6,611 nucleotides of DNA, from assembly GCA_024638545.1 (NCBI GenBank), contig JAHEKD010000147.1, positions 1 to 6,611 of the forward strand. Reading direction: 5' to 3'. Positions within the stretch are counted from its first letter, which is position 1. Every line of letters begins with the position of its first letter. The position numbers were made by a program, and so were the translations under genes. The DNA is from Gammaproteobacteria bacterium (GTDB lineage Bacteria; Pseudomonadota; Gammaproteobacteria; Arenicellales; JAHEKD01). Shown one piece after another: positions 6,036 to 6,611 of the stretch. The notes under the pieces are model-generated. The model did no database searches. It worked only from the letters and a program-made list of their open reading frames with translations, and was not told the DNA's origin.

Positions 6036-6611
6036 TTAAGAAAAGAAATATCCGCAGTCATGCCAAACAGCTTTTTGATCTGATAAAGAAGCGCAATTCG
6101 ATTATGGCGTTTTTCAGTGTTTTCATCCATCACCATGACATGATCAAAAAATTCGTCCACTGCCTGCTTGAGTTCAGTCAAGGTTTTCAAGATATCCGTA
6201 TAGCGATTCTCATCTATCATTGGACCAAGGCGCCGGGTCATTGCCATTAATTCATCATAGAGTTTAATTTCCTCAGCCTCATCTAAAACGGCTTCATTGA
6301 CATCTTTATTAATTAATCTGGTTTTTTGCAAGATGTTGCCGATACGTTTGTTGGCATCAATCAGTGCCTGTGCCGCATCGAGTTTTGAAAAGGCTCTGAC
6401 AGCCTTTATACGCAGATCAAAATCCAGAGGACTCGCAGGGCTTACTGCTGCAACAGCCTGATATTCCCGGGTATCAAAACCATGTGATTGATAATAGGTT
6501 CGCAGGCGCTCAAAGATAAATTCATACACGGATTGTCCAGTTGAAGGTTCCAGACTTAAACTGCCATAACTCTCCAGCGCAACAGCAATCGCCTGTTTCA
6601 GATCAAGCTCG
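6032..6611 (-). CDS. glyS: Glycine-tRNA ligase beta subunit, C-terminal part (5' end outside the window)
   Basis: GlyS is the beta subunit of the alpha2-beta2 bacterial glycyl-tRNA synthetase; it recognises tRNA-Gly and works with the catalytic alpha subunit GlyQ. About 193 of the usual roughly 690 residues are visible. The frame stays open through the window edge at 6611 (ELDLKQAIAVALESYG is the first readable stretch), so no start is present here. The GTG at 6529, which can look like a start, encodes an internal valine. Family landmarks are VYEFIFERLR, a SPASPLDFDLRIKAVRAF segment, the ANKRIGNIL stretch, the FFDHVMVM segment and the terminal ADISFLK, which closely resembles the E. coli end. 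It is the anticodon-binding-like C-terminal domain. The stop overlaps gmhB in ATGA. glyQ is expected just upstream, beyond the window. Confidence 0.96.
   Translation of the reverse strand, partial: ELDLKQAIAVALESYGSLSLEPSTGQSVYEFIFERLRTYYQSHGFDTREYQAVAAVSPASPLDFDLRIKAVRAFSKLDAAQALIDANKRIGNILQKTRLINKDVNEAVLDEAEEIKLYDELMAMTRRLGPMIDENRYTDILKTLTELKQAVDEFFDHVMVMDENTEKRHNRIALLYQIKKLFGMTADISFLK

Noticed and set aside
6032..6529. A separate short gene beginning at GTG 6529
   Set aside because: The frame continues open to the window edge and the upstream residues fit GlyS, so the GTG is an internal codon of glyS.
1..6611. Mobile element, CRISPR array, toxin-antitoxin pair or defence system
   Set aside because: No transposase or integrase, no spaced direct repeats, no target-site duplications and no small paired ORFs were seen on either strand.

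Overview
The window looks like a piece of chromosome from a free-living or symbiotic gammaproteobacterium of moderate GC content (mid-40s by eye, not computed). The evidence is the gene content and order: the 3' end of a probable pdxA overlapping rsmA/ksgA on the + strand, and the pair glyS-gmhB on the - strand. Both are typical gammaproteobacterial neighbourhoods. I cannot name the genus.

Left block (1-1431, + strand): the tail of a probable pdxA overlaps the start codon of rsmA (16S rRNA dimethyladenosine methyltransferase). The apaG gene that often follows rsmA is absent here. Its place is taken by an unrecognised 186-residue protein with an apparent signal peptide. This block converges on plsC (1-acylglycerol-3-phosphate acyltransferase, - strand).

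Middle block (2209-5349): plsC is divergent from ltaE (low-specificity L-threonine aldolase, + strand). ltaE converges on an AraC-family regulator gene (- strand), and upstream of that lies rraA (- strand). A strong intrinsic terminator for leftward transcription lies between ltaE and the regulator. The regulator has an unusual 5' end: the only ATG with a good ribosome binding site is followed after four codons by an in-frame amber stop, and the remaining open frame can start only at TTG or GTG codons.

Right block (5350-6611, - strand): glyS (glycyl-tRNA synthetase beta subunit, cut by the window edge) overlaps gmhB (heptose bisphosphate phosphatase) by four bases. The 122-base spacer between gmhB and rraA holds an AT-rich inverted repeat and a terminator hairpin with a competing alternative hairpin. 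The terminator lies only about 30 bases before the rraA start codon. It either simply ends the glyS-gmhB transcript or acts as an attenuator in an rraA leader.

In many gammaproteobacteria glyQ-glyS-gmhB-plsC is one cluster. Here ltaE, the regulator gene and rraA sit between gmhB and plsC, so about 3.2 kb appears to have been inserted or rearranged. Most of the window is housekeeping: ribosome maturation, phospholipid synthesis, LPS heptose synthesis and tRNA charging. I see no CRISPR array, tRNA, rRNA, insertion sequence or obvious defence system. The points most worth checking are the regulator's broken or non-canonical start, the rraA leader, the intact D-X20-R-D active-site motif in RraA, and the secreted unknown protein after rsmA.
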